Below are positions 52,968 through 62,435 of a DNA stretch of 64,000 nt, in pieces (within the stretch, counting starts at the first letter, position 1; each line of letters begins with the position of its first letter). The stretch comes from Moellerella sp963519845. GTDB lineage: Bacteria; Pseudomonadota; Gammaproteobacteria; Enterobacterales; Enterobacteriaceae. The stretch spans positions 94,824 through 158,823 of the forward strand of contig CAUQNX010000008.1 in NCBI GenBank assembly GCA_963519845.1. The letters run 5' to 3'. Made by a program: the position numbers and the translations under genes. The notes beneath the pieces are model-generated. The model saw only the letters and a list, made by a program, of their open reading frames with translations, was not told the DNA's origin and made no database searches.

Positions 52968-53657
52968 ATGGCAAGACGCATTCTGGTTGTTGAAGATGAA
53001 GCGCCCATCCGAGAAATGGTTTGTTTTGTATTAGAACAGAACGGTTTCCAACCCATAGAGGCTGATGATTATGACTCAGCAATCGCTCAATTGGTCGATC
53101 CTTATCCCGACTTAGTGTTACTTGATTGGATGATCCCCGGCGGTTCAGGTATTCAAGTTATCAAGCATATGAAGCGCAGTAGCGATACTCGAGATGTCCC
53201 TATTATGATGTTAACGGCGCGCGGTGAAGAGGAAGATCGGGTTAAAGGGCTTGAAGTGGGGGCTGATGATTATCTGACAAAACCCTTTTCTCCTAAAGAG
53301 CTGATTGCGCGGGTTAAAGCGATTTTGCGTCGCATCTCCCCTATGGCGACAGAAGATATTATCAATATGAATGGTTTGACGCTCGATCCTAGCTCTCATC
53401 GAGTCACCAGTAATGATAATCCTATTGATATGGGGCCGACAGAATATAAATTATTGCACTTTTTTATGACCCACCCTGAGCGAGTCTATAGCCGTGAGCA
53501 ACTGCTTAACTATGTTTGGGGGGCCAACGTCTATGTTGAAGATCGTACCGTTGATGTTCATATCCGGCGCTTAAGAAAAGCCTTGGAGTTGGAAGGACAT
53601 GAAAAAATGGTTCAGACGGTACGAGGAACGGGCTATCGTTTTTCAGTCCGTTATTAA
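52968..53657 (+). CDS. phoB: Phosphate regulon response regulator PhoB
   Basis: A 229-residue OmpR/PhoB response regulator, same length as E. coli. The receiver domain (1-120) has phospho-acceptor Asp53 in LVLLDWMIPGG and the conserved Lys in YLTKPFSPKEL; the winged-helix domain (about 130-229) has MGPTEYKLLHFFMTHPERVYSREQLL and TVDVHIRRLRKAL. AGGA precedes the ATG. phoR follows after 22 nt. Confidence 0.98.
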   Translation: MARRILVVEDEAPIREMVCFVLEQNGFQPIEADDYDSAIAQLVDPYPDLVLLDWMIPGGSGIQVIKHMKRSSDTRDVPIMMLTARGEEEDRVKGLEVGADDYLTKPFSPKELIARVKAILRRISPMATEDIINMNGLTLDPSSHRVTSNDNPIDMGPTEYKLLHFFMTHPERVYSREQLLNYVWGANVYVEDRTVDVHIRRLRKALELEGHEKMVQTVRGTGYRFSVRY

Positions 53658-53679
53658 TTAACCCATTGGGAGAGCTCAC

Positions 53680-54972
53680 GTGCTTGAGCGTTTATTGTGG
53701 AAGCAACTGCTCTGGGGACTGATTTTATTCTGTTTGCCAGCCTTTATTTTATCTATTTTTATCGGTCACCTTGCTTGGTTATTAGTCATTTCACTATTAG
53801 CGGCTTTAGTGTGGCACAGCTATAACCTGATGAGACTCTCCTATTGGCTATGGATTGATCGCAGTATGATCCCACCGCAAGGTCGAGGCGGATGGGAGCC
53901 CATTTTTTATGGTATCTACCAGCTACAGCAACGTAATAGAAAGCGCCGTCGTGAGTTGGGCCAGCTGATTAAACGCTTTCGTAGTGGCGCTGAATCATTA
54001 CCGGATGCGGTAGTGATGATGACGGAGGATGGCAATATCTTCTTGTGTAATCGCCATGCTCAGCATCTGCTGGGTTTTCGTTGGCCGGAAGATAGTGGCC
54101 AGCATATTTTTAATCTATTGCGTTACCCCGATTTTACTCGCTATTTTACCGCCAAAGATTATCAACAAGCTCTGACATTAGAGCTAAATAGTGGCTCAGT
54201 TGTTGAATTTCGTATTCTTCCCTATATCGAAGATCAGCTATTAATGGTGGCTAGGGATGTGACAGATAAGCGACGCCTAGAGAAAAATCGGCGCGAATTT
54301 TTTGCCAATGTGAGCCATGAGCTGAGAACACCTTTAACGGTGATTCAAGGTTATCTGGAAGTGATGGATGATCAGCCAGATGTTTCACCTATGAATAAAA
54401 AAGCGCTGAGATTAATGCAGGAACAAGCGCATCGTATGGATAATCTGGTTAAACAATTACTGCAACTCTCACGAATCGAAGTAGCGGCACAAATTAATCT
54501 GAATGAGCAGGTCAATATCCCTGTTATTCTTAAGATGCTAGAACAGGAAGCTTTAGCCCTTAGCCAAGGACAGCAAGAATTCGTTTTTGATATTGATGAA
54601 GCGCTACTTGTATATGGTAATGAAGAGCAATTAAGAAGTGCGATAGCTAATTTGATCTACAATGCGGTTAATCATACCGCAGATGGCAGTAAAATCACCG
54701 TTTGTTGGCAGCAAATCCCACAAGGTGCTGAGTTCTCAGTGACAGATAATGGCCAAGGTATTCCTGCAGAACATTTATCGCGCCTGACTGAGCGTTTTTA
54801 TCGTGTTGATAAAGCGCGTTCAAGACAAAGTGGTGGCGGAACTGGCTTAGGTTTAGCTATTGTAAAACATGCTTTGCAACATCATAACAGTCAACTTCAT
54901 GTGACTAGTGAAGTTGGAAAAGGCAGTAAATTCTTCTTTATTATCCCCATTGCATTGATTGTTCCGCGTTAA
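53680..54972 (+). CDS. phoR: Phosphate regulon sensor kinase PhoR
   Basis: A 430-residue inner-membrane histidine kinase (E. coli 431). Two N-terminal membrane helices (about 10-50) precede a PAS domain (about 100-195), the dimerisation domain with His213 in FFANVSHELRTPLTV, and the ATPase domain with N box LIYNAVNHT and G boxes SVTDNGQGIP and GGGTGLGLAIV. It starts at GTG after GGGAG. It controls PhoB according to Pst transporter state. Confidence 0.97.
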   Translation: MLERLLWKQLLWGLILFCLPAFILSIFIGHLAWLLVISLLAALVWHSYNLMRLSYWLWIDRSMIPPQGRGGWEPIFYGIYQLQQRNRKRRRELGQLIKRFRSGAESLPDAVVMMTEDGNIFLCNRHAQHLLGFRWPEDSGQHIFNLLRYPDFTRYFTAKDYQQALTLELNSGSVVEFRILPYIEDQLLMVARDVTDKRRLEKNRREFFANVSHELRTPLTVIQGYLEVMDDQPDVSPMNKKALRLMQEQAHRMDNLVKQLLQLSRIEVAAQINLNEQVNIPVILKMLEQEALALSQGQQEFVFDIDEALLVYGNEEQLRSAIANLIYNAVNHTADGSKITVCWQQIPQGAEFSVTDNGQGIPAEHLSRLTERFYRVDKARSRQSGGGTGLGLAIVKHALQHHNSQLHVTSEVGKGSKFFFIIPIALIVPR

Positions 54973-54978
54973 AATACA

Positions 54979-55012
54979 CTAGGTAATAATATAGATTTAT
55001 ATTATTACCTAG
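54979..55012 (+). terminator. Long perfect hairpin after phoR
   Basis: A perfect 15-bp stem (54979-54993 with 54998-55012), loop GATT, starting 7 nt after the phoR stop. It is AT-rich with T-rich sequence a little further on. Probably the phoBR terminator. Confidence 0.65.
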
Positions 55013-55376
55013 ATGATTTATTTGAATTTTTTATTTCCCCACTAATTCTATTAGCTGTCTATTTTTTATACATATCATATAGTGTGTTTTTATTAATTAA
55101 AGACAGTTATCACTAGTTTGAAAAAATAATCTAGCGTTTTATGCTTGTTTAAAGGTTTGCTCTTGCCTTTTTTCCCTATAAAAGTTCTACTTGTAGTCAG
55201 TTATTGGCGAATACAGCTGTTTTTCAAATTTTTATTTGTTTAAATACCTAATTAACTGGATTTTATATGTTAATGATATTTTAAATCGAAATTCTGCTCT
55301 GCCAGTTAATATTCAATAGGTTAGAAAATTTTTTCTTTCTCTTACTTTATTTTAAAACAAAGATGCAACAAAAATT
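55013..55376. other. AT-rich gap between phoBR and brnQ
   Basis: About 360 bp without a credible frame. It should carry the brnQ promoter; none was assigned with confidence. Confidence 0.6.
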
Positions 55377-56726
55377 ATGGCTCATCGTTTAACTTCAAGA
55401 GATATTCTAGCCTTAGGTTTTATGACCTTTGCGCTATTTGTGGGTGCGGGAAATATTATATTTCCACCTATGGTTGGTTTACAGGCGGGTGATCAAGTTT
55501 GGACTGCTTCCCTTGGTTTTCTACTTACTGGCGTTGGTTTACCCGTTTTAACGGTTATCGCTTTGGCGAAAGTGGGTGGTGGAATTGAAGAGCTGAGTGC
55601 GCCAATAGGCAAAGCCGCCGGTTTACTTCTGGCGATAGTGGCTTATTTGTCAGTCGGTCCTCTGTTTGCAACACCTAGAACGGCAACGGTATCCTACAAA
55701 GTGGGTATTGCGCCATTAGTTGGTGGGGAGTCAGAAATTTCCCTACTCATCTATAGCGCAGTCTATTTTGTTTTGGTGATTGGTATCTCTCTCTATCCTG
55801 GTCGTCTGTTGGATAGCGTAGGTCATATCCTCGCGCCAGTAAAAATGTTTGCTTTGGCTGTGCTAGGCGTTGCCGCGGTATTATGGCCAGCGGGTGATCC
55901 TATCCCTGCTATGGAAGCTTATCGAGAGATGGCCTTTTCGAATGGCTTTATCAATGGCTATCTGACGATGGACACCTTGGGTGCTATGGTCTTTGGTATT
56001 GTTATCGTTAATGCAGCGCGATCGCGAGGGGTTGAAAACTCGTCACTGTTAACTCGTTATACTATGTGGGCGGGATTGATTGCGGGTATCTTGCTGACCT
56101 TAGTTTATTTATCCCTGTTTAAACTGGGTGAAAATAGTGGAACTCTGATCCCAAATCCTGTCGATGGTGCTGATATTTTACATGCATATGTACAATATAC
56201 CTTCGGCAATTACGGCAGTTTCTTCCTTGCGGTACTTATTTTTGTTGCTTGTATGGTAACGGCCGTTGGCTTGACTTGTGCTTGTGCCGAGTTCTTTAGC
56301 CGCTATGTTTCTATCTCCTATCGGGCGCTGGTATTAATATTAGGTTTATTCTCAATGTTAATTTCAAATCTTGGCTTGAGTAAGTTAATCGAGTTCTCAA
56401 TGCCTGTATTGGTGTTGATTTATCCACCTTGTATTGTCTTGATCCTAATGAGTTTCACACTTAAATGGTGGAAAAATGCCAGTGTGGTGATTGCACCTGC
56501 GATGTTAGCCAGTGTGCTGTTCGGATTGATTGGTGCGATGAAAGCCTCGACACATTTAAAACCTTTCATCCCTAATTGGATGACTGAAATGCCAATGTAC
56601 AAACAGGATTTAGAGTGGTTATTGCCTACGTTAGTGGTACTTGTTTTGGCGATTATTTATGATCGTTTATTTGTCACTTCAGCTAACAAACCGCAATTAG
56701 CCGACGCAGCAAAAAAGAGTATCTAG
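55377..56726 (+). CDS. brnQ: Branched-chain amino acid transporter BrnQ (LIV-II)
   Basis: A 449-residue inner-membrane cation:amino acid symporter (E. coli BrnQ 439), with about 12 transmembrane helices, importing leucine, isoleucine and valine with sodium or protons. Conserved: LGFMTFALFVGAGNIIFPPMVGLQAG, GPLFATPRTATVSYKVG, NGYLTMDTLGAMVFGIVIVNAARSRGV and TAVGLTCACAEFFSRYV. The ATG fits the E. coli N-terminus, though the ribosome site is weak. It follows phoBR as in E. coli. Confidence 0.96.
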   Translation: MAHRLTSRDILALGFMTFALFVGAGNIIFPPMVGLQAGDQVWTASLGFLLTGVGLPVLTVIALAKVGGGIEELSAPIGKAAGLLLAIVAYLSVGPLFATPRTATVSYKVGIAPLVGGESEISLLIYSAVYFVLVIGISLYPGRLLDSVGHILAPVKMFALAVLGVAAVLWPAGDPIPAMEAYREMAFSNGFINGYLTMDTLGAMVFGIVIVNAARSRGVENSSLLTRYTMWAGLIAGILLTLVYLSLFKLGENSGTLIPNPVDGADILHAYVQYTFGNYGSFFLAVLIFVACMVTAVGLTCACAEFFSRYVSISYRALVLILGLFSMLISNLGLSKLIEFSMPVLVLIYPPCIVLILMSFTLKWWKNASVVIAPAMLASVLFGLIGAMKASTHLKPFIPNWMTEMPMYKQDLEWLLPTLVVLVLAIIYDRLFVTSANKPQLADAAKKSI

Positions 56727-56771
56727 AAAAAGAGTATAAAAAAGAGTTTTACTGAGACTCGATAACTGAAT

Positions 56772-56816
56772 AAAAAGCCTTAGTCTGAAATTGATATTCA
56801 GTACTAAGGCTTTTTT
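56772..56816. terminator. Bidirectional terminator, brnQ/ggt
   Basis: AAAAGCCTTAGT pairs with ACTAAGGCTTTT, with inner CTGAA/TTCAG, and T-run after; A-run before serves the minus strand. Confidence 0.88.
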
Positions 56817-56859
56817 CTTAATGATTTAGGCTTATTGAATACTAATATTGAGTGTCGTT

Positions 56860-58623
56860 TTAATTAACACCAATCGCTTCACCCGCAGGACGTCTGACGT
56901 CATTGGCGCCATACATATAACCTTCGCGTACTTTACCTGATACCGCGCCATCATTACCGGAGGAGCTGCTCTGTACATTCGGCGTATTGGGTAGCCCAAT
57001 TAGGATCAACTCAGTCGCGCCCCATGGTGTTTGCTCAACCATTTTGTAGCCCATTTTGTCCAGTAAATTGAGTGTGTCTTTTGAAAGCCCGCGCTCTTCA
57101 TAATAGACCTCATCAGGTAACCACTGGTGGTGGATACGTGGTGCATTAACCGCTTCTTGTGGCGCCATACCATGATCGATAACATTTAGCGCACTTTGCA
57201 GCGTGATTGAGATAATACGAGATCCACCCGGCGAACCCAGTACCATAAAGACCTTGCCATCTTTAGTGACTATAGTTGGGCTCATTGAGGATAATGGGGT
57301 TTTACCGGGTACGATGGCATTACGTTCACCTTGAACGAGACCGTATAAGTTTTTCTCGCCAACTTTAGTGGTGAAATCATCCATTTCATCGTTAAGGAAA
57401 AAGCCCGTTCCTGGTGGGATCACTACAGAACCAAAGCGACCATTAATGGTGTAAGTAGTTGAGACTGCATTACCTTTATCATCAACAACTGAGTAGTGTG
57501 TCGTTTCTGGCTTTTCGTGTGGCCCAATACCCGGTTGAACTTGTTTAGAGGGCGTTGCTTGGTTAGGTATGATCTCTTTTCTCAATTCAGTGGCATATGC
57601 TTTACTGATCAATTTTTCAGTGGGATTGTTAATAAACTTAGGATCGCCTAAGAAGGTATTGCGATCCATATAAGCATGGCGCATCGCTTCTGTTAGTGTA
57701 TGAACATAATCTGCGGAGTTAAATCCCATCGCCTGCAAATCATAACCTTCTAAAATATTGAGTGTTTGGCAGAGCGTAACGCCACCTGAGCTTGGTGGTG
57801 GCGCAGAAATAAATTTATAGCCACGATAGTCACAAGTGACAGGCGGCGCTTCATTAATGGCGTAACGTTCAAAATCCTCAACTGTCAAAATCCCCCCATT
57901 TTGCTGAGAAGCTTTGGCCACTATTTCTGGTATCTCCCCTTTATAGAAGGCATCGGGGCCCTGTTTAGCGATTTTCTCTAGGGTATTGGCCAGATCCAGT
58001 TGAACTAAACGATCGCCCGGTTGGTAGCTGGAGCCATCAGATTTCAGAAATATTTTTGCGACTTCAGGGTCCTGCTTAAAGCGTTTAGTGGTGGTATCTA
58101 GCACATCGGTATCAGAGCGTGTCAGAATAAAACCGTCACGAGCCAGTTTTATTGCCGGAGACATCACTTTTTCGCGATCCATAGTGCCATATTTTTCTAA
58201 TACAAAGTCCAATCCTTTGACAGTTCCAGGTACGCCGGACGCCAGATAACCATATAAGCTGGCTTCTTTGATTAGATTGCCCTCTTTATCTTGATACATA
58301 TTGGCATTGGCAGCAGCGGGTGCGGTTTCTCTAAAATTAACAAAGATGTTCTCACCATTAGCCAAGTGCAGAGTCATAAAGCCGCCACCGCCGATATTGC
58401 CACAGCAGGGATTAACCACCGCCTGTGCATAACCGACTGCGACTGCTGCATCAATAGCATTGCCACCCGCTTTGAGAATATCAGCGCCGACTTGAGAGGC
58501 TAAATGTTGTGAAGAAACAACCATGCCTTTCTGCGCCTCGACGGCGGGTTCTGAAGCGGCATATAAGTGAGATGAGACGAGAAGAGAGATAAGTACTACT
58601 GAGGATCGCCATATTTTTATCAT
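56860..58623 (-). CDS. ggt: Gamma-glutamyltranspeptidase (periplasmic)
   Basis: A 587-residue precursor of an N-terminal nucleophile hydrolase that transfers or hydrolyses the gamma-glutamyl group of glutathione. A signal peptide (about 1-22, ending LYA) is followed by the large subunit; autocleavage is expected before Thr374 in PETTHYSVVDD, releasing the small subunit. SSMSPTIV and GSPGGSRII form the substrate site. The ATG at 58623 follows AGGA and restores a standard signal peptide; the 22 codons upstream do not fit. Confidence 0.95.
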   Translation of the reverse strand: MIKIWRSSVVLISLLVSSHLYAASEPAVEAQKGMVVSSQHLASQVGADILKAGGNAIDAAVAVGYAQAVVNPCCGNIGGGGFMTLHLANGENIFVNFRETAPAAANANMYQDKEGNLIKEASLYGYLASGVPGTVKGLDFVLEKYGTMDREKVMSPAIKLARDGFILTRSDTDVLDTTTKRFKQDPEVAKIFLKSDGSSYQPGDRLVQLDLANTLEKIAKQGPDAFYKGEIPEIVAKASQQNGGILTVEDFERYAINEAPPVTCDYRGYKFISAPPPSSGGVTLCQTLNILEGYDLQAMGFNSADYVHTLTEAMRHAYMDRNTFLGDPKFINNPTEKLISKAYATELRKEIIPNQATPSKQVQPGIGPHEKPETTHYSVVDDKGNAVSTTYTINGRFGSVVIPPGTGFFLNDEMDDFTTKVGEKNLYGLVQGERNAIVPGKTPLSSMSPTIVTKDGKVFMVLGSPGGSRIISITLQSALNVIDHGMAPQEAVNAPRIHHQWLPDEVYYEERGLSKDTLNLLDKMGYKMVEQTPWGATELILIGLPNTPNVQSSSSGNDGAVSGKVREGYMYGANDVRRPAGEAIGVN

Positions 58624-58790
58624 TAATATTTCCTGTCTATCTGGATTATTAGAATTATTTAATTTCCCGCTGTCAGCTGGTTTTGACATAAGTAAAATTA
58701 TGCAGGTTAATTATGTATAGTCAGTAAAGTGATAACTATCCAGACGAATTATTATTTTTTAATCAAAAAAGAGAGGTAGGGCATGGGAAA

Positions 58791-58798
58791 GGGGGGGG
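58791..58798. repeat. Eight-base G tract
   Basis: GGGAAAGGGGGGGGAT, an isolated homopolymer in AT-rich DNA, 168 bp upstream of ggt and 128 bp upstream of a candidate small gene. Such tracts are slippage-prone. Confidence 0.7.
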
Positions 58799-58925
58799 AT
58801 AAAAAATCAGCAATGTATTGAGTGTCATACATTCAGATATAAGGTGGGAAGACAACGGAATATCAGTGGTAGAGCTGTACTGCTAAATTGGTTGCGTCAA
58901 TGTCAATATAGAGAACAGGATAAAG

Positions 58926-59033
58926 ATGTTCAAAACAAATCAGTCATATGAATCAAGCGATCAAAGTATCCATGTGGAAAAAGGCGGGCTACCACTATCC
59001 ACACCTGCGCTGAGCGCTAATATGAAATCGTAG
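58926..59033 (+). CDS. Candidate 35-residue small protein
   Basis: ATG at 58926 is preceded by AGGATAAAG, a good ribosome site, and runs 35 codons to TAG. The product begins MFKTNQSYESSDQSIHVEKG and ends in PLSTPALSANMKS; it is hydrophilic with no signal or membrane segment. I do not recognise it. A hairpin 15 nt after the stop (59048-59075) could terminate its transcript. It could be a chance frame or a remnant of a longer gene. Confidence 0.3.
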   Translation: MFKTNQSYESSDQSIHVEKGGLPLSTPALSANMKS

Positions 59034-59047
59034 GTACGGTGGTGTGA

Positions 59048-59075
59048 GAGGAGACGGGAGTATTCCCGTCACCTC
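59048..59075. terminator. Hairpin between the fimbrial cluster and the candidate small gene
   Basis: GACGGGA (59053-59059) pairs with TCCCGTC (59064-59070), extended by GAGG/CCTC after one mismatch, loop GTAT. A weak TTCTAT follows on the plus strand. It may end the minus-strand fimbrial operon, the small plus-strand frame, or both. Confidence 0.55.
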
Positions 59076-59088
59076 TTCTATCTGAATA

Positions 59089-59769
59089 TCACCGAGTCAC
59101 TTTTATTACCGAATCATTTTGCATCTTAAAACCATAACGGCTTAATGGCGTAATTTTAATTTCATTCACCATGCCTTCAACAGCAATGGTTTTACGCTCT
59201 TCAGGGCGTAAGTAAAATTGCCCTAAACTGTAGTGTTGGTTACCTGGGAGCCCCGTAAAATTCGGGGCCAATCGTATCACTTGTTTTCCGGTATTTGTTA
59301 ATGTCAGTTTATCGCCTAGTTGTTTGACCACTAAAGTATCCCATGGTGTTTGACTGACTGACATGCCGGCAGGCATAATTAGCATCGCGACATCTTGACG
59401 GATCGGCATTTTTGCTGAGTTTGTTTTTGTCGCACCAACCCCTTGAAAAGAGACTTTTAATAACGCCTCATGCGAGACCGTAACGCCCTTTTTTAATACA
59501 AAGTTAATTTGTTGACTCTGCTCAGGCTCAATCCGAGTAATTGGGGGGGAGACCATCACATCTTGAGCTAACACATCACCCCCTTCAATATCAGTGACTT
59601 TTGTGGACAATAATATTGGCTCTTTGCCTGTATTTTTGATGCTAAAGACTTTACGTGGCTCTCCCGCATCCAAAATAACTGTCATGGTTTCCAGTTGGAA
59701 GCTCGCGTGAGCGAGACTACTAATAAAAAAAACACTACTTACAAATAGATTCATCATTATTCTAGACAT
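59089..59769 (-). CDS. Fimbrial periplasmic chaperone (PapD-like)
   Basis: A 226-residue exported protein with a signal peptide (about 1-22, ending AHA) and two immunoglobulin-like domains of the PapD family. The first domain ends with the chaperone signature SPPITRIEPEQSQQINFVLKKG, which precedes the subunit-binding G1 strand region; RKVFSIKNTGKEPILLSTKV resembles the conserved early strands. It should bind pilin subunits by donor-strand complementation and hand them to the usher. It is the last gene of the cluster, 66 bp after the usher, an unusual place. Confidence 0.82.
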   Translation of the reverse strand: MSRIMMNLFVSSVFFISSLAHASFQLETMTVILDAGEPRKVFSIKNTGKEPILLSTKVTDIEGGDVLAQDVMVSPPITRIEPEQSQQINFVLKKGVTVSHEALLKVSFQGVGATKTNSAKMPIRQDVAMLIMPAGMSVSQTPWDTLVVKQLGDKLTLTNTGKQVIRLAPNFTGLPGNQHYSLGQFYLRPEERKTIAVEGMVNEIKITPLSRYGFKMQNDSVIKVTR

Positions 59770-59835
59770 TGATATACACTCTCTTTTTCTATGTTATTTC
59801 TACCCGTATTCGCTATATGAGACGGTAAGAACCAT

Positions 59836-62346
59836 TTATTGACAAATAGCATCCACTTCTTCATAAAGCAAATTGGGGTCGAAATGCTGAGGGATTGGAT
59901 AGTTCACGAGGCATTCTTCTTGGTTTGCCATACGTAAACGGACTGATTGGCCGATTTGTTCATTGCTGAGCATCACATTGCTATTCCCCATCACTATCCC
60001 CATCAATTGCCCTTGCTCATCCACCAAGCTGCTGCCTGACGGTGCAGGTGTTCCATCTGAGAGTGTGATACCCAACAATAATTGTGTCATTACGGTGGCG
60101 GAAACCTCCCGTGAGATAACCGTTCCCCGAGCCACAGCCACATCAAACGAGGTGGTTTCTAATCGTATATTGAGTGGCAAATTTTTGGTATTCAACTGTA
60201 CTGTGGTTTTCCGGTTAATCGGTAAAGTCGGGATTGCTGCGCTACCAAAATGGTTTGTGACAGTGGTTCCACCTCCCATCGTATTGATTTGCACTCCAGA
60301 TTGACTCGGAATATATATAATTCCAAAAGTATCTCCTAAAGCGACAGGAGACGAGGCTAATAATCCGTCAGTGTATGCAATGGCACCCGAGGAGGAAAAC
60401 ATCATCGAATGCGTATTTTCATCACTCCAGGAACCACTTGCGGCCAGTTGGCTATACGCGGTTGTGGTGTTTACACTTCCATTGACTCGCTGAGTATCTG
60501 AATTCCGAGAGACACCTAACGAGTACCCAAATAAATTATTCACACGATGATTAAAGGTGGTAGCGAGAGTGGTTTCCTTTTGATAGCGTTGCATTTGTGT
60601 GCTAAACGATGCATTGCGTCCCAACGGAACAGAAACATTCACAAACACGCGATTATCACGGTCATTTCCCCCTTGGTAGCTCATGTTAAGTGAGACATTC
60701 TGTATTTTTTTACCATAACTGAAAGTATGCAGTACGGTATCGGGTTTATTCCCATAATAGTGGGTATTGCCTAACGTATAACTAAATCGTCCCCAAGCAG
60801 GATGTCCCCAATTGATAGAAGCCGAATTAGCCGTTTGTGTTTCGCTGTCTTGCCATCGTAAAGAAGTGTTCTCGTGCTCTAAACGAGATATTGAGGTATC
60901 TTTTTGTAGGGTTTCATCTAATGTCGGATAGTCACGCGTCCGATATAGACTAGAGATGCCAAGTGAGAAGGGACCCAAAGGCATATTTGTGCTCAGGTTC
61001 CATTGCTGTCCGTATTTATCTGAATTACGAGAATACTGCCCGCTGACACTGCTGCCAATGGATTGATTTTCTCCCCACTGGCGAGCAAGACGCCCTCCTA
61101 TGGATTGGTAATGCTCTGAAAATTGCAGGCCAGCTAAATAGTCTGTGTATTGATAATTCCCGCCCCCCTCCACGTTCGCGATAAGCGGTGTATCCACTCT
61201 ATCTCCCCCCGAACGCTTACGATACTGCCCTATGGCGACTTGATAAGTGGGCTCACTCATGACAGCATTACTCAATTGCTGGGATGTGACAACGCTAAAT
61301 TGTTGGCGCTGTCCATCTTCTTGAAGCACACTGACCTGTAAAGGCTGACCGCTTACCACGCCGTTCAGGCGGTCTAGCTCAAAAGGCCCCGCAGGGACGA
61401 GGGTACGATATAATAAGCGGCCATTTTGCATCACTTCTACTGTAGCCGGTGTTTGAGCTACTCCGCTAATTGGAACTACTAATTTATTAGTATTTTGTAA
61501 CGCAGAGTCGGAATATAATTGCACGCCATTTAAGGGTACTCCACCAAAAAGACTACCTTGGGTGCTGATTTGCCCTAATTGTAATTGCGCTCGCCACGGT
61601 GAGATACTGTGCCCTAATGTTGTTTCGTTAAATTGATATAGGGTGCTGTTTTTCCCCGATGAAAAACTACTGTTATTACGTAATATCCAGTTTTGCCAAT
61701 TAGCACCTGATTCAAATTGTCCTTGATAAAAATGTTCAGTATCTGTTCCTTTCATCTGTATTCCGTAAACACGGTAGTTAGTGAGTAAGGCAAACCCTCC
61801 ATAAGTCAGTTCGTCACCTCGTAATTGCGGATCAAAGGTATTTTCGGTCACTAAAATATCAAAGGTGGCGTTATTCGGATGCGGGGTTACTTGTGCGTCG
61901 GGATATAAGGTGTCAAGAGCCGTACACACTGATGTGATTGGCTTGGTACGCAATTTAAGCGTTTGCTGTAATGAGGGCGTCATGCACAACTGCCCTTGCT
62001 CTCCCACTAATACGGTTGCGGAATAGCGGGCACTGCCATTCACAATCAAGGTAACATCATGCTGCCCAGGTAAGAATTGACTGCCTTGCTTAAAAAATTC
62101 CGCCACTTCTGTCCCGTATCCTAATGCCCGCAGTGCATCGACGTCGAAATTTATTTCGGCTGTTTTTGTTGTCCTTGAAGCGGATACCGCTGTTTGTGAT
62201 GGCGACGCCATCACGTCATCAATGACAGGATGCGCTGACGAGAGAGACGATGATGCCAACATATTATCTTGTGCGTGAGCGTAAGATAATGTTCCACTGA
62301 GTATCAGTCCGTGATACCACCAAAAGGATTTCATGTTGAGCATCAT
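59836..62346 (-). CDS. Fimbrial outer-membrane usher protein
   Basis: An 836-residue usher of the chaperone-usher pathway. After a signal peptide (ending AHA), an N-terminal subunit-binding domain (INFDVDALRALGYGTEVAEFFKQGSQFLPGQHDVTLIVNG) precedes the beta-barrel (about 150-650), with typical VVPISGVAQTPATVEVMQNGRLLYRTLVPAGPFEL and repeated Tyr/Gly strand segments, then C-terminal domains ending in a Cys pair region (EECLVNYPI ... EVDAICQ). I use ATG 62346, 7 nt after GGA; the longest frame starts at TTG. It is divergent from FimD in its N-terminus, so the clade is not assigned. Confidence 0.87.
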   Translation of the reverse strand: MMLNMKSFWWYHGLILSGTLSYAHAQDNMLASSSLSSAHPVIDDVMASPSQTAVSASRTTKTAEINFDVDALRALGYGTEVAEFFKQGSQFLPGQHDVTLIVNGSARYSATVLVGEQGQLCMTPSLQQTLKLRTKPITSVCTALDTLYPDAQVTPHPNNATFDILVTENTFDPQLRGDELTYGGFALLTNYRVYGIQMKGTDTEHFYQGQFESGANWQNWILRNNSSFSSGKNSTLYQFNETTLGHSISPWRAQLQLGQISTQGSLFGGVPLNGVQLYSDSALQNTNKLVVPISGVAQTPATVEVMQNGRLLYRTLVPAGPFELDRLNGVVSGQPLQVSVLQEDGQRQQFSVVTSQQLSNAVMSEPTYQVAIGQYRKRSGGDRVDTPLIANVEGGGNYQYTDYLAGLQFSEHYQSIGGRLARQWGENQSIGSSVSGQYSRNSDKYGQQWNLSTNMPLGPFSLGISSLYRTRDYPTLDETLQKDTSISRLEHENTSLRWQDSETQTANSASINWGHPAWGRFSYTLGNTHYYGNKPDTVLHTFSYGKKIQNVSLNMSYQGGNDRDNRVFVNVSVPLGRNASFSTQMQRYQKETTLATTFNHRVNNLFGYSLGVSRNSDTQRVNGSVNTTTAYSQLAASGSWSDENTHSMMFSSSGAIAYTDGLLASSPVALGDTFGIIYIPSQSGVQINTMGGGTTVTNHFGSAAIPTLPINRKTTVQLNTKNLPLNIRLETTSFDVAVARGTVISREVSATVMTQLLLGITLSDGTPAPSGSSLVDEQGQLMGIVMGNSNVMLSNEQIGQSVRLRMANQEECLVNYPIPQHFDPNLLYEEVDAICQ

Positions 62347-62435
62347 TGCGGTATCCAAAAATCAATAAAAATATAAAATCAATTACGGAAGGATAACTTT
62401 AAATCGCTATATCGACCGTCTTCGTAATAGCTAAA

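Larger units (their letters stand above)
58624..59088. other. Region between ggt and the fimbrial cluster
   Basis: About 465 bp. It contains an eight-G tract (58791-58798), a possible 35-codon gene (58926-59033) and a hairpin (59048-59075). The ggt promoter should lie in the left part; none was assigned. Confidence 0.6.
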
